Assembly (NCBI GenBank): GCA_001695595.3
Contig: MBPM02000069.1
Span: forward strand, 372,001 to 436,000
DNA: 64,000 nucleotides
Reading direction: 5' to 3'
DNA from: Plasmopara viticola
Lineage: Eukaryota > Oomycota > Peronosporomycetes > Peronosporales > Peronosporaceae
Shown: positions 1 to 12,151 of the stretch, piece by piece
Layout: every line of letters starts with the position of its first letter
How positions within the stretch are numbered: position 1 is the stretch's first letter
The notes under the pieces: generated by a model
Database searches by the model: none
Told to the model about the DNA's origin: nothing
What the model saw: only the letters and a program-made list of their open reading frames with translations
Position numbers and translations under genes: made by a program

Positions 1-1779
1 GTCTCAAGAACAAGATGAAACGTCAGACATGTGACAGACTATAAATGACATTTAGCGGCTACCTTTCCCATACACACAGCCAGGCAACGCGTTGTACGTA
101 CACAGCACCCATTAGTTCTATTTTCAGATTACAACGGCCTTTGGTAGTCATATTTAAGATGTATCTACGGCACACACGAGTTTTGTCACGTGGAATAAGT
201 ACCAAAAGTAACTTGATCATCCGTCAAAAGATCTGATCTAGCTAAGGAGTCGCTGAAAAAATCCCTACGTCTGCTGACACGAGAATCGCGCGAATACCTT
301 GCATCTTGCTTAACATCTTTTGGAAGATTAAACAAAAGCGAGCTTCGTGTGTCCTGTGCCTACTGAGACGGCTAAGGATCTAAAGAAGCAAAAGTAATGT
401 CAGAAAAGCCCGCTCACTCAATGGAATACCTCCGAAAGATATTAGACTTATCATCAGCCTCACCAGCCATGCAAAGTGCTTTGTTTGTCAAAACGGGTAA
501 GGCTGCAATGATATTGGCAAATTGTAAGATGCTTTCTCTAGGAAAGTTGTCGACCGCGGTACGAGAAGATCCAGAGAACGAGCTATTGATCTCAGTAGCT
601 TAGAACACTAATCGCAATTGAAGATAAGCTGTGGGACCTGCCCACTGTCGGGCATAAACGAAAGACATTCCTCTGCGAGAGATCGACTATCTTGTTGGTG
701 CACGAGCAGCTGCTTTGTATGTCACAAAGTCTCTCCCGGATGTCACGCTATAATGGCAATTAAATTTGTAGCTTGTTTGAATAAGAGTTTATTTGTTTCG
801 GTTTGACATTTCGGCACCGCGGCAAATGCTACTTAAGATATTTACTTAGCGTCGCAAGACTTTTTGAGCTATAAATTGTTCGCTTACGGCCTGAAATACA
901 CAACAAAATTGCACTCACAACGCTGAATAGGAGAATTTATTGGCAACTGGGTGAAAACTCAGGTTATTCTTCGAATACCTTCCCAAACTCAACCCACAAA
1001 AGGACTGCTGGTACGTGTCTGAGCTGAGAAGATGAGGCGAACAAAACAAAGTCTTGGTAGCTGAGCGATATGAAGGCATCGCCATCGATGTCATCACTTA
1101 CGATGTAAAGCTGGAGCACTTGACAGCAATGCGATGGTCTGACTTTAACTTTCAGGTAAGGATTACGCTTTGTGAGCACTGCGACTGAACGACGCTTCAC
1201 AATCGCTAATTTTTCTACGAGACTACTACACGATTCAAAGACCAAAGTTGGTTTTTAGAACATCACGCATTTTTGTGTATTTGACGAGCTGGCTGCAGAT
1301 GCTGCAAGTGTCATGAGATTTGTTGATTAAGTCTTCGTAAATTCATATTGATTTTGTCGGTTGTGGAAAGCTCCAAGACGTCAAAATGAAGAAGAAGCTT
1401 TTTGAAGAAGCCCGGTCGACACGTAACAAAGAAAATTACGGAGCGCTGCACATCAGCATAAGAGAGGTCAGTGCATTGCTCGTAAAAAGAACATAAAAAG
1501 GTTTAGATTAAGAAAATTGCTATAAGTGTGATTGATTCGATCCTATTAGTCGAGGCTGTGTACAGTAGAGCGGTATCGAGAAAGATGCTGCTGTGTTTGC
1601 CCCTGATAAAGAGCAGTGCGGCGAAAGCTAATCAATATTGAGTGTATATCGCACGTAACTTCTCATAAGGGCGACCGCTTTGACTACAAGGTGTTGAGCG
1701 CTGGACCAGAGGTGATTCGATGCTGCGGGGACTAATTAGAGTACAGTCAAAGTCACCAGATCGGACGACTTGACAATTG
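1..1779. other. No supportable gene
   Basis: Only short open frames of fewer than 100 codons occur here, on both strands, with no recognisable domain, signal peptide or repeat relationship to the rest of the window. The last part, up to about 1780, may belong to the gag and protease end of the copia remnant that follows, but I cannot align it convincingly. Confidence 0.5.
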
Positions 1780-2660
1780 TAATGGCTGAAGTCTTTCACG
1801 TTACAGGAATACGCAGACGCTTACTGTCAGCTGGCATACAAATAAAATGTGGTATCAAGATTAGTTTGAGAAGCACCCATGCTTTATTTAAAGCATGAAA
1901 CGTCCAAATTGCCACAGAGTTCGCTTTAAACTGCGAGCAAAACGAGACTCGCTTAGTGGAGTACGCCAATGTTGACAGTAAATGCTTTCTGTGCACGATA
2001 GAAAATCGGCCTAGATGAGCTACAGCTCGCAACAAACGGTAAACCGATGGAAAAATAAAGTTTAAAAGCTGTGCGGAGGATGCTTGACAGGCGGTTGTAC
2101 CAATCCCGTCACGGTCGCTTATGCGCAAATCACATTTTTCTGGAGCTTTTTCACACATGCGTGATGGGGCCGATGAAAACGTTCTCGAAAATTGATGCAA
2201 GATGTGTATTAACGTCGAAGATGACTTTGGGCGATTTGTGGCTACATGCATCGTTTAAATCAAAAGGAAGATGTCAAATAGGCTATTAAGGCTCTTTACT
2301 TCGACTAATGGGGCGATGATTGAAGTTCTGATAAATCGATAACAGCACAGAGCTTGTAAGCAAGAACTTTATCACGTTTTGCAACTTAAGTGATTCCATG
2401 TATTAGCTTACCGTGGCATACAGTTCAAAGCAAATCGGTGTCGCAATTATATGTTCCGCACGATTATGAAAAAGGTGCAAATCATGCTGCATTACAAGAG
2501 CTTGCCTATAGAGCAAGTCGGTTCGCGCTGTCTCTACGCGAATAATATTCCAAAGTAGCGAAACGGAATTTGGCTTTTACAAGAGGGACTTCATCAATAC
2601 TTGCCTAAACTTTGACGACATGATCCTCGCTGCTAGAACGAGCTAGACAAACGAGTTTAT
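1780..2660 (+). pseudogene. Ty1/copia pol remnant (pre-integrase, integrase, trace of RT)
   Basis: This is a heavily decayed copia polyprotein fragment. Translating in shifting frames gives a stretch around 1782-1840 (RRRLLSAG) that lines up with the GRRSLSVG segment of the defective copia at 13060-13100. Near 2140-2190 there is FHTCVMGPMKTFSK, equivalent to the first-Asp region of integrase (HTDVMGPMKTLSK), with the catalytic Asp apparently replaced by Cys. Near 2400-2500 there are traces of the PYSPQQNG and MLHYK motifs, and near 2610 a FDDMI trace of the RT YVDD box. Multiple stops and frameshifts rule out function. It is an older relative of the element at 11987-15971. The ends are approximate. 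Confidence 0.6.
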
Positions 2661-4423
2661 TTTCAGGAGATATACCGACTATGATAATAACAGCAGCACA
2701 CTTATGAACTGCTACATTGACGACGTAATTAACAGATATAATAAACAAGACGCCGAGGTAGTGAGTACTACACGTAAAACAAGCTTACTTTTCAGCGTGT
2801 CAATCGCCAGTGATGGGCAATAAATGAGTAGCAATGCAGACGAAGTTTTACAGGTCCCTGATATTTTGTCTGTCGTACTTCACTACATGTTCGCTACATA
2901 ATGTCGTCTATGTGGTCACGCCGCTGTCCCATTTTTGGAGAAATTGTGACAGCATCATTGGATGTCTACATTTCACGTGATTTCCTACCTCGAGGCAATC
3001 ATGGAGCTCTTGCTAGTTTAGTGTGTCTAATTTGGGATTTCGTACCATGACAACACCAGCGATGTTAAAGCTGCAGCCTACACGAGGGAAGTTGTTTTGA
3101 TAATTGACCCATATAGGGTGCTATCACCAGGGCTAACTCGGCTTGTGCTGTCTGTGTCCTTAAGCGTAGACTTCTCTTATTGAGCGACAATTCGCGCTCC
3201 AACTCGTATTATCCGGGTGCACTTGTAATTAAATACTACTCACACGCAGGCGACAAATTACCTGTACCATCACAAAGGTTCCAGGATGGACAGAATCATT
3301 TTCTTCTATCTATCGATCGAGCAGATCGCGCTACTCGGACGACTTTCTCGCTTTTATGAATTGACTGCAATTGTGCTACCAAGGGGGTCAAATATCAACT
3401 TCCTATATGAAGTGCACAATAATATGCACTTTAAATAGTGCTTGATTCAATACAATTTTTATTCTATTTGCATAATCCCGTTCGTCCAGTACGTGAACTG
3501 AACATAGCACTTATATTAACCTATTCTGCTTTTCTTAAAATACGTCAGCATACAAAGCGCCTAGATACCCACCCATATGGGCTTAGAAGGCATCATCCTT
3601 ACAAATATTGTTTTTGCGGCAATCCAGCTTTTACCACATAAGCTCGAATTGGATAATAGTTTTAGGATACGAAACTCATAACTGATAGATAGAGTTCCAC
3701 TTCATCACTAAAAAGGCTTCGCCTGCTAAGGCAAAACGTAAATCGGATTGAACTAAGTCTCTCATTCGCTCGGCTATTATATATTTGGATTCCACAAATG
3801 CAAGCTTATTGGTATCATACCGAAATTTACCGTAATACCATTTAAATTGTCATTTTGACATTAAAGACCTGCATGAAAGACGCAATTTTTATGACAACAA
3901 TGTCAGTGTTTAATTATTTTATCTTATACTCAAATTGCGGCCACATGTCCGGAAACAACTCTTCGCACGATTCGCAATCGAAGTGCGACTGTCTCTTATT
4001 CAGCAGTCAGTATGTAGTAAAGTGATGCTGCTCTTTTACTTGTGTTTATTTTTAACTCACTACAGTGTCTTATCTCTAAAGTTTATCATTAATGAAACCA
4101 GGAACAATCGGCTAAAGAAGTCATGTATTTTAACAAATTGCCGTAGCTATCTAGGTCATCTTCTTGGGCATAAGTAGATTCTACCATGGTATGAATTTGC
4201 AAGATCTTAGTGCATTTCAGACTCGCGTTCTGCAAGTATACTCTTGAATGTAGTCGGTGTTAACCCACCAGCTGCAACATCATTGCCGTTAGCCTTACTG
4301 GTGCCCTTAGGGTCATTCAATTGTTCGCTAAAGAGCATGTGCTCGTCAGCACTGCACCAAATCAGATTTTTAATTTAGGAAGCTCGCATTCTCGGTAAGG
4401 TTTTCAATCCCTAAGCAACCAAC
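2661..4423. other. No supportable gene
   Basis: AT-rich sequence with scattered short open frames. I find no domain, no repeat shared with the rest of the window and no RNA gene. Some of it may be further decayed retroelement. Confidence 0.45.
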
Positions 4424-4860
4424 TGTGAAGTTACCGTCGTCACCGACAGGTTTGCCGATAACGGCTATTACGCCACACAATTACATTATTCCCAAAATAC
4501 ATAGCCGTTACGACTAGCCATAGGAATAGGCGATATTACTGTCTTAGACCAAAAGAAAATTGTAGATGCCTCGTCTTCATTGGGATTCAAGAGACCCTAT
4601 TGGCCGAGAACAATTTAAGATGTGTAAAAAAAGCTCAGAGTATTTTACTCTGAGAAAAAAAGAATGATGGCCTTGAAAATGGAACAAGTAGATGGCTTAG
4701 AGCTAACGGTTACGCTGTAGCAAGAGAACAATTCGTATGAGCACACCATTTGATATGCCTTCTCATTTTGCTTATAGCAATCACCGACTTCACCCCGCTT
4801 GCCGTCCATGCCTCGTTCAACGACCGACATGCAATAAGCTTCCTTCGCGTCTGTGTTACA
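4424..4860 (+). repeat. 5' LTR of gypsy element G1
   Basis: A 437-bp segment beginning TGTGAAGTTACCGTCGTCAC and ending CTGTGTTACA. It shares blocks in order with 9870-10532 and 60218-60630: the cattag/ccatagg...aggcgat block, the ...agccac/agctaac...tgtagcaag block, and the final caataagcttcc...gtgttaca block. The TGT...ACA ends fit an LTR. Confidence 0.65.
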
Positions 4861-6191
4861 TGGCAGCACTGTCGTGTCATGTTCAAATATTCAAGGCAAG
4901 GGTGCTTGCGATCACATAGTTAGAAGCGGATCGTCCTGTGATTATTGATACGAGCCATATAGTGGAAGTACTAGATTACAAAGTGTTGTCTTTCAGCGCG
5001 ACCTTAACGCTCAGTGGTTGGTTTGTGTGGTCGCATGCTCGTATGATACAAAAAATTGGAATTTCTTCAGTTGAACTGTGGTTTAGTGCTTTTGTCTTTT
5101 GCTGAATCTCTGTCCCGCAACTGAATACACGGAGAATGACTTCCAGATAATTTACCCACTTGGCGTTGCTTCATCTAGATTCACTACTTCTACGCTGTTT
5201 CGTTGTATGGAAACACAAAAGACTCGTGAGCCCACAAGCCCGTATATAAATACCACTGAGTTCCTAACAAGGAGCTCGACAAGCTTTGGAAAGACTTGTG
5301 AGTGACAACGGTAAAATAGCTGAAGCTTGTCTGGCTTATCCATAAAATAAATCCCGGATTGTAATGACTCACGTGCCAGGAATTTTCTGACATCACGGAA
5401 AACCTTAAATACCGTATTTAGCAAATTTATGAGCCTTTGGAAGGTTCATTAAACCACTCTATCCGTTTATAAAAGAATGATGACTGTAAAACAACATATA
5501 ATTAGTTTCGTTTTTACTACTGAGGTTTTGTAAAGTCTGGTAAAGTATACAAAGAATGCTGAGAAGTCCGGCAAGTATGGTCCAACAAAGAGCCCGTGCG
5601 GCTGGGCGCTTATCTCCAAACTCAAGACCTCGTCAACAGAGCCGAATAAGTGCTCATGGACGACAATAAAAATCTACGGCCAGCGTCGCGCCCAAGCGTC
5701 ATGTAGTTCTTTCTGCAACGACAGGACAAGACACACTGTCCATGCATCACTACTGTTGTATCTCACTCAGCACAAACAGAGGTCCGCTTAGAGCTTCTCG
5801 TCGCATCAAGAGGCGAGCAGAAAAAAAGATCCGCCTGTTTATAAAGACAGATTTGGCAAATTTATCGCGTTATATTTCTTTGCAGCGAAACAGGAATAAA
5901 CCAATAAGAGCCACGTGATGACTAAAGAGTCGTCAGACTTTGTGATGCTTATATTTTGTAATCAAGCAAAGTCCGTGCACATTTGGCACCGTGCCTTTAT
6001 CGCCGACTGCGAGCGCATGAACGTGCAAAAGACAAGAACTCTGTGTAATACTCAATTGCGCATACGCTCCAGGCTTAAGGGTTTCGGGCAAAATTTTAAA
6101 GAGCGGATGTTTCACCTGAAATAAAGAATAACTACCCATGAGTACGTCTCTGAAAACCAGGACTCGATGTCTCAAATTAAAGTGAAAATCA

Positions 6192-6608
6192 GTGTATTGG
6201 AAAAACGCTTTTAACTTCAGAATAGACTACGGGAAGAAACCTCAAAGAAGATCAAGGAAGAGTGTCCTAGTACTCTCCAGGAGACCATCGGAGTTACCTC
6301 CAACTTTGAGTTTGCCCAAAACTCGAGTAGACCAAATCGTATATCGACCAAATTGTCTAAGACGGTGCCTAGAGAATCAGGCTATCGTGCGAGCAAGTCA
6401 CGACCTCAGAAACAAAAGCATTTTGAAAAGAGGAGGGACAAGGATGACAACTGGACTTAATCAGCAACATGAAAAAATTGTGGCATTGTCGGCCACATAT
6501 CGCCGCAATGTTCCGCTCCTCAGCGTAAGTAAGCGAACCAATATGTTAAAGGCGCACTATATGCTGTTCTCAAAGCAAAAGCTCAAACTCTTACAGACGT
6601 TTGCCTAA
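6192..6608 (+). pseudogene. Gypsy gag remnant with zinc-knuckle trace
   Basis: A 138-codon open frame survives here, but the real coding frame is elsewhere. Around 6470-6515 a shifted frame reads NCGIVGHISPQC, a retroviral-type CCHC knuckle with its first Cys lost. The equivalent place in the second gypsy element (about 62430-62475) reads CYNCGVVGHIPPQ, with the last Cys lost instead. The open frame itself is therefore a shadow; gag would have run from roughly 5780 to 6600. The position upstream of protease/RT matches gypsy order. Confidence 0.5.
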
Positions 6609-9600
6609 AGAGGCGCGACATTGTCTTCATCGGCAATGTCTGTATTCTTAACGGCGAATCCGAATACCTGGTGAAGCGACCAACGGTGAGGTGATGCAAG
6701 TTGACTGTGGTTACGACCAGGATGTTTACCTTTCCATACGAACGGTGCGCATGAACACGCAGATACCTGGTTTTCCTTCAACTTCAGGAAGTTCCAAGTT
6801 GTGTCTGTTTCCGAAAATATCGACGGCGTGTTGCTTTGTGAGCAAGATCCAGATATCATCTGGACTACAGGGCACATGACTTCTCGCATCACCACGGGGC
6901 ACCACGCGCCAATTTGACTACCGCATAATCAATGTCCGTTCGGATGGGCCGCTAGACATTCGCGTAGATCAGAGCCGCAAAATTCCCAATAACTATTGGA
7001 AACAAGTCCACCATGGCGGTCAAGCAATGCCGCAGCTAATTTTTCCTAACCCGCTTTAAGAATGTCGCGTCACGACATATATCTCAAAGCTGTATTTGCC
7101 GTTAACTTGCAAGATTCTGAGAAGGCTGAGCGCATAAAGGATCGAGAACGGGGAACACTAAAGAACAATTCGGAATATGAAACGCTATAGAAGAATGAAA
7201 ACACAGTATTCCGAACAGAGATTTCTAGCAAGACACCTGAGCACAAAAATTCGCCAAGCCTGGTATCAAGCCAATATCCGTCAAATAATGGCGCCAAAGT
7301 TTTGCGCAGCATACGACATTCTGAGAATAGATAAAAGCGAATTTTCAATCAGGCATTATTCGATTAAGTACATCTGCCTTTTCGGCACCAACGTTTTGTC
7401 TCAAGAAGCTTGCAGGGTAACGCATTGTGCACTATAAGCGTCCGTTTAATCTAGCGGCGATTTTGCCGGCGACACCGGTGCCGCGTAAGGAAGACAACTT
7501 TGACGAAATGTCCGGAAGTCCGTGGTCTTTGTGCATGGACCTACTTCTATCAGATTATCAGAAAGCCCATCTACCGCTTTTCCGACCCCAGATAGTCTAT
7601 TTGAAGCAAAAGCCCGGGCATGTTAAACAGCTTATGTAGAAAAACTCTCGTGATTTAAGGGATGTAATGAGAATTTACTGCGACGACATCAACGTGTTCA
7701 CACAAAGTGAAGGTGTCACAAGCCACGTTATGACTGTAGATTTCGTATTTCAACGGTGTGAAGAGCAGCAATTTTTCACCAAGTCGTCAAAGTGCCAATT
7801 TTGTATGGATGAAACTCCATGCCTAAAGACTTCGTTAGACAAAATAGCGTCCGAAGGGACCCCGACAAGATTAAGATCATTGTAGATTGGCCTGCGCCTA
7901 GGACAAAGAAGCAAATGGGGTGGTTCTTAGGCACTACACTCTTTTTTTGCAAGGACTTCACGTAATTTGCAGGACCACTTCACGATAGTATCAAGCAAAA
8001 TCGTCCTCGAGTTTTGATCGAGCTCTCGGACGATCGACTGCGCTGCTTCACCGAGCTCGACCGTCGCTTGACACTTCTGCCTGCTCAAAGTTTACAAAAC
8101 TTTTCGAGAGTATTTGGCATACGAATTTACGATCGAGAAAGTCTTGTTTTAGAACGCGGAAGAGCTAGAGCATCCGATTGAATTTGCTGGTCGGGAAATG
8201 GTGCGAGCCGAGTTTGACTACCCTGTTTGTAAGAAAAAGCTACTTGCAACTATACACGCGCTAAACGTATGGCGTGTGCGTCTTCTCGTCCGACCATACA
8301 CGGTCGAAACGGATCACAAAAGTATTGAGATGATCCTGACGCAGAAGACTACAATTGCTGAGTAGCTCGATAGTTTAATAAATTTCCTGATTGTTTGCCT
8401 TTGTTCAAGTGAGTTCCCGGAGAATCTAGCACCGTAGCCGATGCACCGTCACGCAATCTGGAACTCGAAAGTAAAGCTGACCAAGCTAGCTTGTAAGACC
8501 TTCTGGAAGCGGCTAAGAACCGCGAGATCGTGGTGTTTATTACAATTGCCCACGACTGTCTAGACGACGAAAATCTGAAAAATCGCGTCATCTACGAGAA
8601 ACATGATAGTTTATCAGCAGGCCACCCAAGATTTTACAAGACATATCTGGCCGTGTGTCATAAGTACTACTGGCCAAAAATAACGAAGTGCCTTAGCGCT
8701 ATGTCAGCACATGCAAAATATGTCAGCACAACAGAAAGAGACAGACCAAACCGCCAGGATTACTTCAGTCCTCGGATATTCCAAGAAGCAGATGGGTCGA
8801 AATTTCAATGGGTATTTACCGGAAGCCAATAGTGGTTCCAATGCCGTCATGGTGATTGTTGATCGCTTGACAAAAAGGACAATGTTTTCGCTACGTAGAC
8901 AACGGACGATAATACAGAAATTGCGAAAGTCTTCATTAAGAAAATTAGAAGGACCATGGTATACAAAAGATCATTGTGTCCGACCGAGACACAAGTTCAC
9001 ATCCAAGTTATGGCAAGCAATCGTATCTGCTGTGGGAACGCGACACAAATTGCGTCGGCTTTTGGGCCGCAAACGGATGGGCAAACAGAAAGAACAATCG
9101 CTGTATTGTGAATTACCTCAGAGGTGTCGTCAACTCAGCACAGAATGAGTGAAATGACTTTTCGCATCTGAAAAATAGCCTATAATGGACGCGTCCACTT
9201 TACAATTGGAATGTCACCGTTCGAAGCGGATCTAGGGTATGTTCCTTGTAAGCTGGATGATGTGGCATCAAAACTAGATTCCATAAGGTAATAAAATCAG
9301 CACAAGAGTTTCTGCTACATCAAGAAATGTTACTCAAGGTCGCACAGGACCGAATGAGCGAAGCACAAGAGAGTATGGAGTTCTAGTATGACAAGAGTAA
9401 ACTTGTTCAAGACACTAAAGTTGGCAATATGGTGCTTTTGGACGGCAATAGTTTGGATGTGTGTCACAAAGGTTTTGCTCAGTCGAAGAAACTCGCATCA
9501 TGATATATTGGCCCATTTCCGGTCGTAAAAAGAGGTTTGCAAGATTTCTATGAGTAAGGATTACCGAAGGGATTGAAGCTGCACACAGTGCTTCTCATTT

Positions 9601-9830
9601 CACTGTTGAAGGTTAATCTCAAGGACTCCAAGCGTCGGCGGAAGTGAATAAGGTCATGTAGGCCGATGGCTCTGAGGAACAACTAATCTGACAACGAAGT
9701 ACAAGGGAGACTTACAGTATAAAGGTTGGTGGCTTGGTGAAATAAAGAAGGAAGCCACTTTAGAGCCCGTGGAGTATTTGACGCAGATTTCCGGACCTAT
9801 CGACCTTCACTGAAACCCAATAAGATGAGC
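6609..9830 (+). pseudogene. Gypsy pol remnant (RT, RNase H, integrase, chromodomain-like)
   Basis: Recognisable pieces, in changing frames: RT start ILPATPVPRKEDNFDEM near 7465; the RT active-site box YCDDINVFT (usually YxDD) near 7677-7705, followed by SSKCQFCM; the downstream FLGTTLFFCKDF segment near 7920-7960; RNase H traces (ETDHKSIE) near 8310; the integrase H2C2 finger EKHDSLSAGHPRFYKTY...YYWPK at 8600-8690; the integrase core trace VMVIVDRLTKR near 8850; a DGQTER-like motif near 9080; MSPFEADLGYVP near 9210; and a tail resembling HKGFAQSKKLASRYIGPFPV near 9460-9530. A further segment near 9695-9790 resembles a chromodomain (W...EATLEPVEYL), suggesting a chromovirus. Many in-frame stops show that it is nonfunctional. 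Confidence 0.75.
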
Positions 9831-9869
9831 CCTATGTTTAAAGTAGGCGTCTTCTTGAAAGGAAGGCCA

Positions 9870-10532
9870 TGTGGCGTAACCGTTGTCACCGCCAATTTGC
9901 CACTGACAGCTTTTACGCAAAATTTTACAATGTTCCCAAAATACATATGCATTAGTACTATCCATAGGCACAGGCGATTTTACACTTCTACGAACAGAAG
10001 ACAGTTTTAGATGTTATAAAGCCAAGATACCTGATTGGCTAAAGGATATCCAGGATATGTAAACGGTCAGATGGAATAAAGTAGAATGATAGCTTTAAGG
10101 ATGGTAGCAGTTTAGGGCTGAGAGCCACCAATTAGGCTGTAGCAAGAAAATAAGTCGTAAGAGCTCTCCATTTAATATCACTTTTCAATTTGTTCAAACA
10201 ACAAACACTCCTCTCTTACTACGACTTCACTTCACCTAGCCCGCGCCTCAGCCTCGTCTGACGGCCGACCTTAATCAGCTTTCTCCGCGACTGTGTTACA
10301 CAAGTGCCTCAAATAAAAGAATAATAGCCTTTAGGATAGTAGTAGTGGATGGCTGAGAGCCAGTAGTTAGGTTGTAGCAAGCAAAAATTCTTTAAAAAAA
10401 ATCATTCAGTATCACTTCTTATACGTTTTTAACAATAAACACTCCTTCTCACTCACCGGCGTCGCCCCTCTCGCCACCCGAGCCTAGTCTGACGACCAAC
10501 ATGCAATAAGCTTCCTTCGCGACTGTGTTACA
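9870..10532 (+). repeat. 3' LTR of gypsy element G1, with partial tandem duplication
   Basis: It begins TGTGGCGTAACCGTTGTCAC and ends CTGTGTTACA. A complete LTR of about 431 bp would end at 10300 (CTGTGTTACA). The next 232 bp (10301-10532) repeat the second half of the LTR (agaataatagcc..., tgtagcaag, ...gactgtgttaca), so the 3' LTR is about 230 bp longer than the 5' one. Confidence 0.65.
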
Positions 10533-11239
10533 ACCACATTTCGAAGTTACCGACATTGTCGACTCGCAGTTAAAAATATCGAGCGATCAATCCATGGACG
10601 GCCCAGGAACGACTTCTCAAGTACAGTCCCGCCGAAGCTAAATACGTGCGCCTTGTTAAATACGTAGTTGGAAGCAGTGGTGCTGTACTTGTTGAGTTTG
10701 ACAGTTATTCAGCATTAACCTATGGGTTCAACATCGCAATTCCGAACCAAGCAAAGGCCTTTTCGCAATTTTCAATTCAAGCAGGCCTTTCGTCACAGAA
10801 AATATCGCCAGCGCCATTGATGTATGATCAAACGCAGAGCTGACAACTTTCATGAGCACATACAGTGACTTGGGACCCAGGGCATTTTCACGCACAGAAA
10901 CCGCGGTCTGTATCGCAGCCACAGCTTATTTGAATATTTGTAATCACCAGATGTATGTAGAAATTTTGAGTATTGCCAGCTGTGTTGGCGACATTGGAGT
11001 TGTACGCTTCCACGCTACCCTTAGACGTCCACGCTACTCCTAGACGTAATACCGTGGTGCTGATCAAAAACTCGCAATAAATTTGATTCCAAGTGAAACA
11101 GCCTTGGTCTCGGTAATCGTCACCTTATTGACAGCATAAGATGATTTGCCGCACGTGTAACAGACGTAGGATATTTATGAATTTGTCATAGCAATTCAGA
11201 TAAATTAAACATCGCACACGTGAATGAACGAGCACATAT
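10533..11239. other. No supportable gene
   Basis: The sequence between the gypsy 3' LTR and the diverged gene fragment. Short open frames at 10646-10843 and 10852-11043 have no recognisable domain. Nothing repeated elsewhere in the window is evident until about 11240. Confidence 0.45.
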
Positions 11240-11966
11240 AATAGGCGTCTTTCGTGGATCTGGTCGAAACGGGCGAGGACTCGTTGCCGGGGTAGCTATA
11301 ATCGATGTATGCACAACGAAGATCAGGTGGAGCCTAGAGAGGCAATTTCAGCATCAATTGTAAGAATTTTTATGTAGGTCTTGGCGTAAACATTTGGCAG
11401 ATAACTAGTTTGTCAAGTGATGTGCTCGTCACTTTGTAAGAACCCTATAATCACATCCCAAAAGAACTCCTACTGTCATTCGACAATCTAAGCAGGTCAT
11501 ACACATTGCTTTACTAAGCAGGATGAGATTTTATTGTACATGTTCAGATAATGCCGAAGAGATTATTGTGTACGCGGCGCATTAAAGGTTTGCAGCCTCC
11601 ACATTACTTTTGCCACATGGCAGCTCTATTACATTCGAAGTCCAAGCTTAAAATACTTTAGAAATATGTTCCGGCTCATTTGCAATAAAAGTGCAAAAAA
11701 GGAGTGTCTCAAAAGAATGCATGAAAAAAAAATGGCGATATATTCGATATTAGACAGTTTTTAATCGAGCTGCATTACTGCACCTTCACAGAAAACGAAT
11801 CTACGGTGAGATCAGCGACGATGCCGACTGCAACTATGGAGCTAAATTGCACTTTTTGCAAGAAGTGATCGTTCGATACGATGTTGAGACCCAACGAAAT
11901 GTCCAGGAAGAGTTTCAGGTCGACATTGAGGCGAACAATCGAAGTCCTCGGGACAAAAAATTGTTA
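11240..11966 (-). pseudogene. Diverged 3' fragment of the amplified secreted-protein gene (copy 0)
   Basis: On the minus strand, 11775-11957 encodes about 60 C-terminal residues ending in a TAA stop (11775-11777). They match residues 187-246 of the array protein with about 12 differences: LNVDLKLFLDI versus LDVDLKLFLDI, VADLTVDSFSVKVQ versus VADLTVDTFSVKIQ, and Cys224 replaced by Phe. No stop interrupts the stretch. The 3' flank (11240-11774) also matches the array's downstream sequence, including the poly-A-containing block near 11725. The 5' three quarters of the gene are missing; homology stops about 20-30 bp before the copia LTR at 11987. This is an older, diverged paralogue, not part of the homogenised array. 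Confidence 0.8.
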
Positions 11967-11986
11967 AAATTACACCGCTGAATGCA

Positions 11987-12103
11987 TGTTGAACAAGCGG
12001 ATGGCATCACAGTATTAACGAGTACGTCACAGTAATTACACATGGTAGCCGGTCATTGGTTTAGATAAATTTATTCACTTTGATTTTTACCATCTTCCCA
12101 ACA
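11987..12103 (+). repeat. Putative 5' LTR of copia C1
   Basis: A 117-bp segment starting TGTTGAACAAGCGG and ending ATCTTCCCAACA, so it has perfect 5-bp inverted ends (TGTTG/CAACA) typical of LTRs. It lies 48 bp upstream of the gag ATG. There is no second LTR to compare with because the 3' end of the element is missing. I do not recognise a standard primer-binding site after it. Confidence 0.5.
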
Positions 12104-12151
12104 AGTTAACATCCGCAAACAACAGCCTCGCTTCACCACACCTTTACCGCC

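Larger units (their letters stand above)
4424..10532 (+). mobile_element. Decayed Ty3/gypsy LTR retrotransposon (element G1)
   Basis: A plus-strand gypsy element, recognised from LTR-like ends (4424-4860 and 9870-10532) and from internal remnants in the order gag zinc knuckle, reverse transcriptase, RNase H, integrase zinc finger, integrase core and chromodomain-like tail. That order (integrase after RT/RNase H) marks Ty3/gypsy rather than copia. Every coding domain is broken by stops and frameshifts, so the copy is dead. It is closely related to the element starting at 60218, and the fragment at 50870-51880 is a third relative. No clear target-site duplication is visible at the outer ends. 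Confidence 0.8.
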
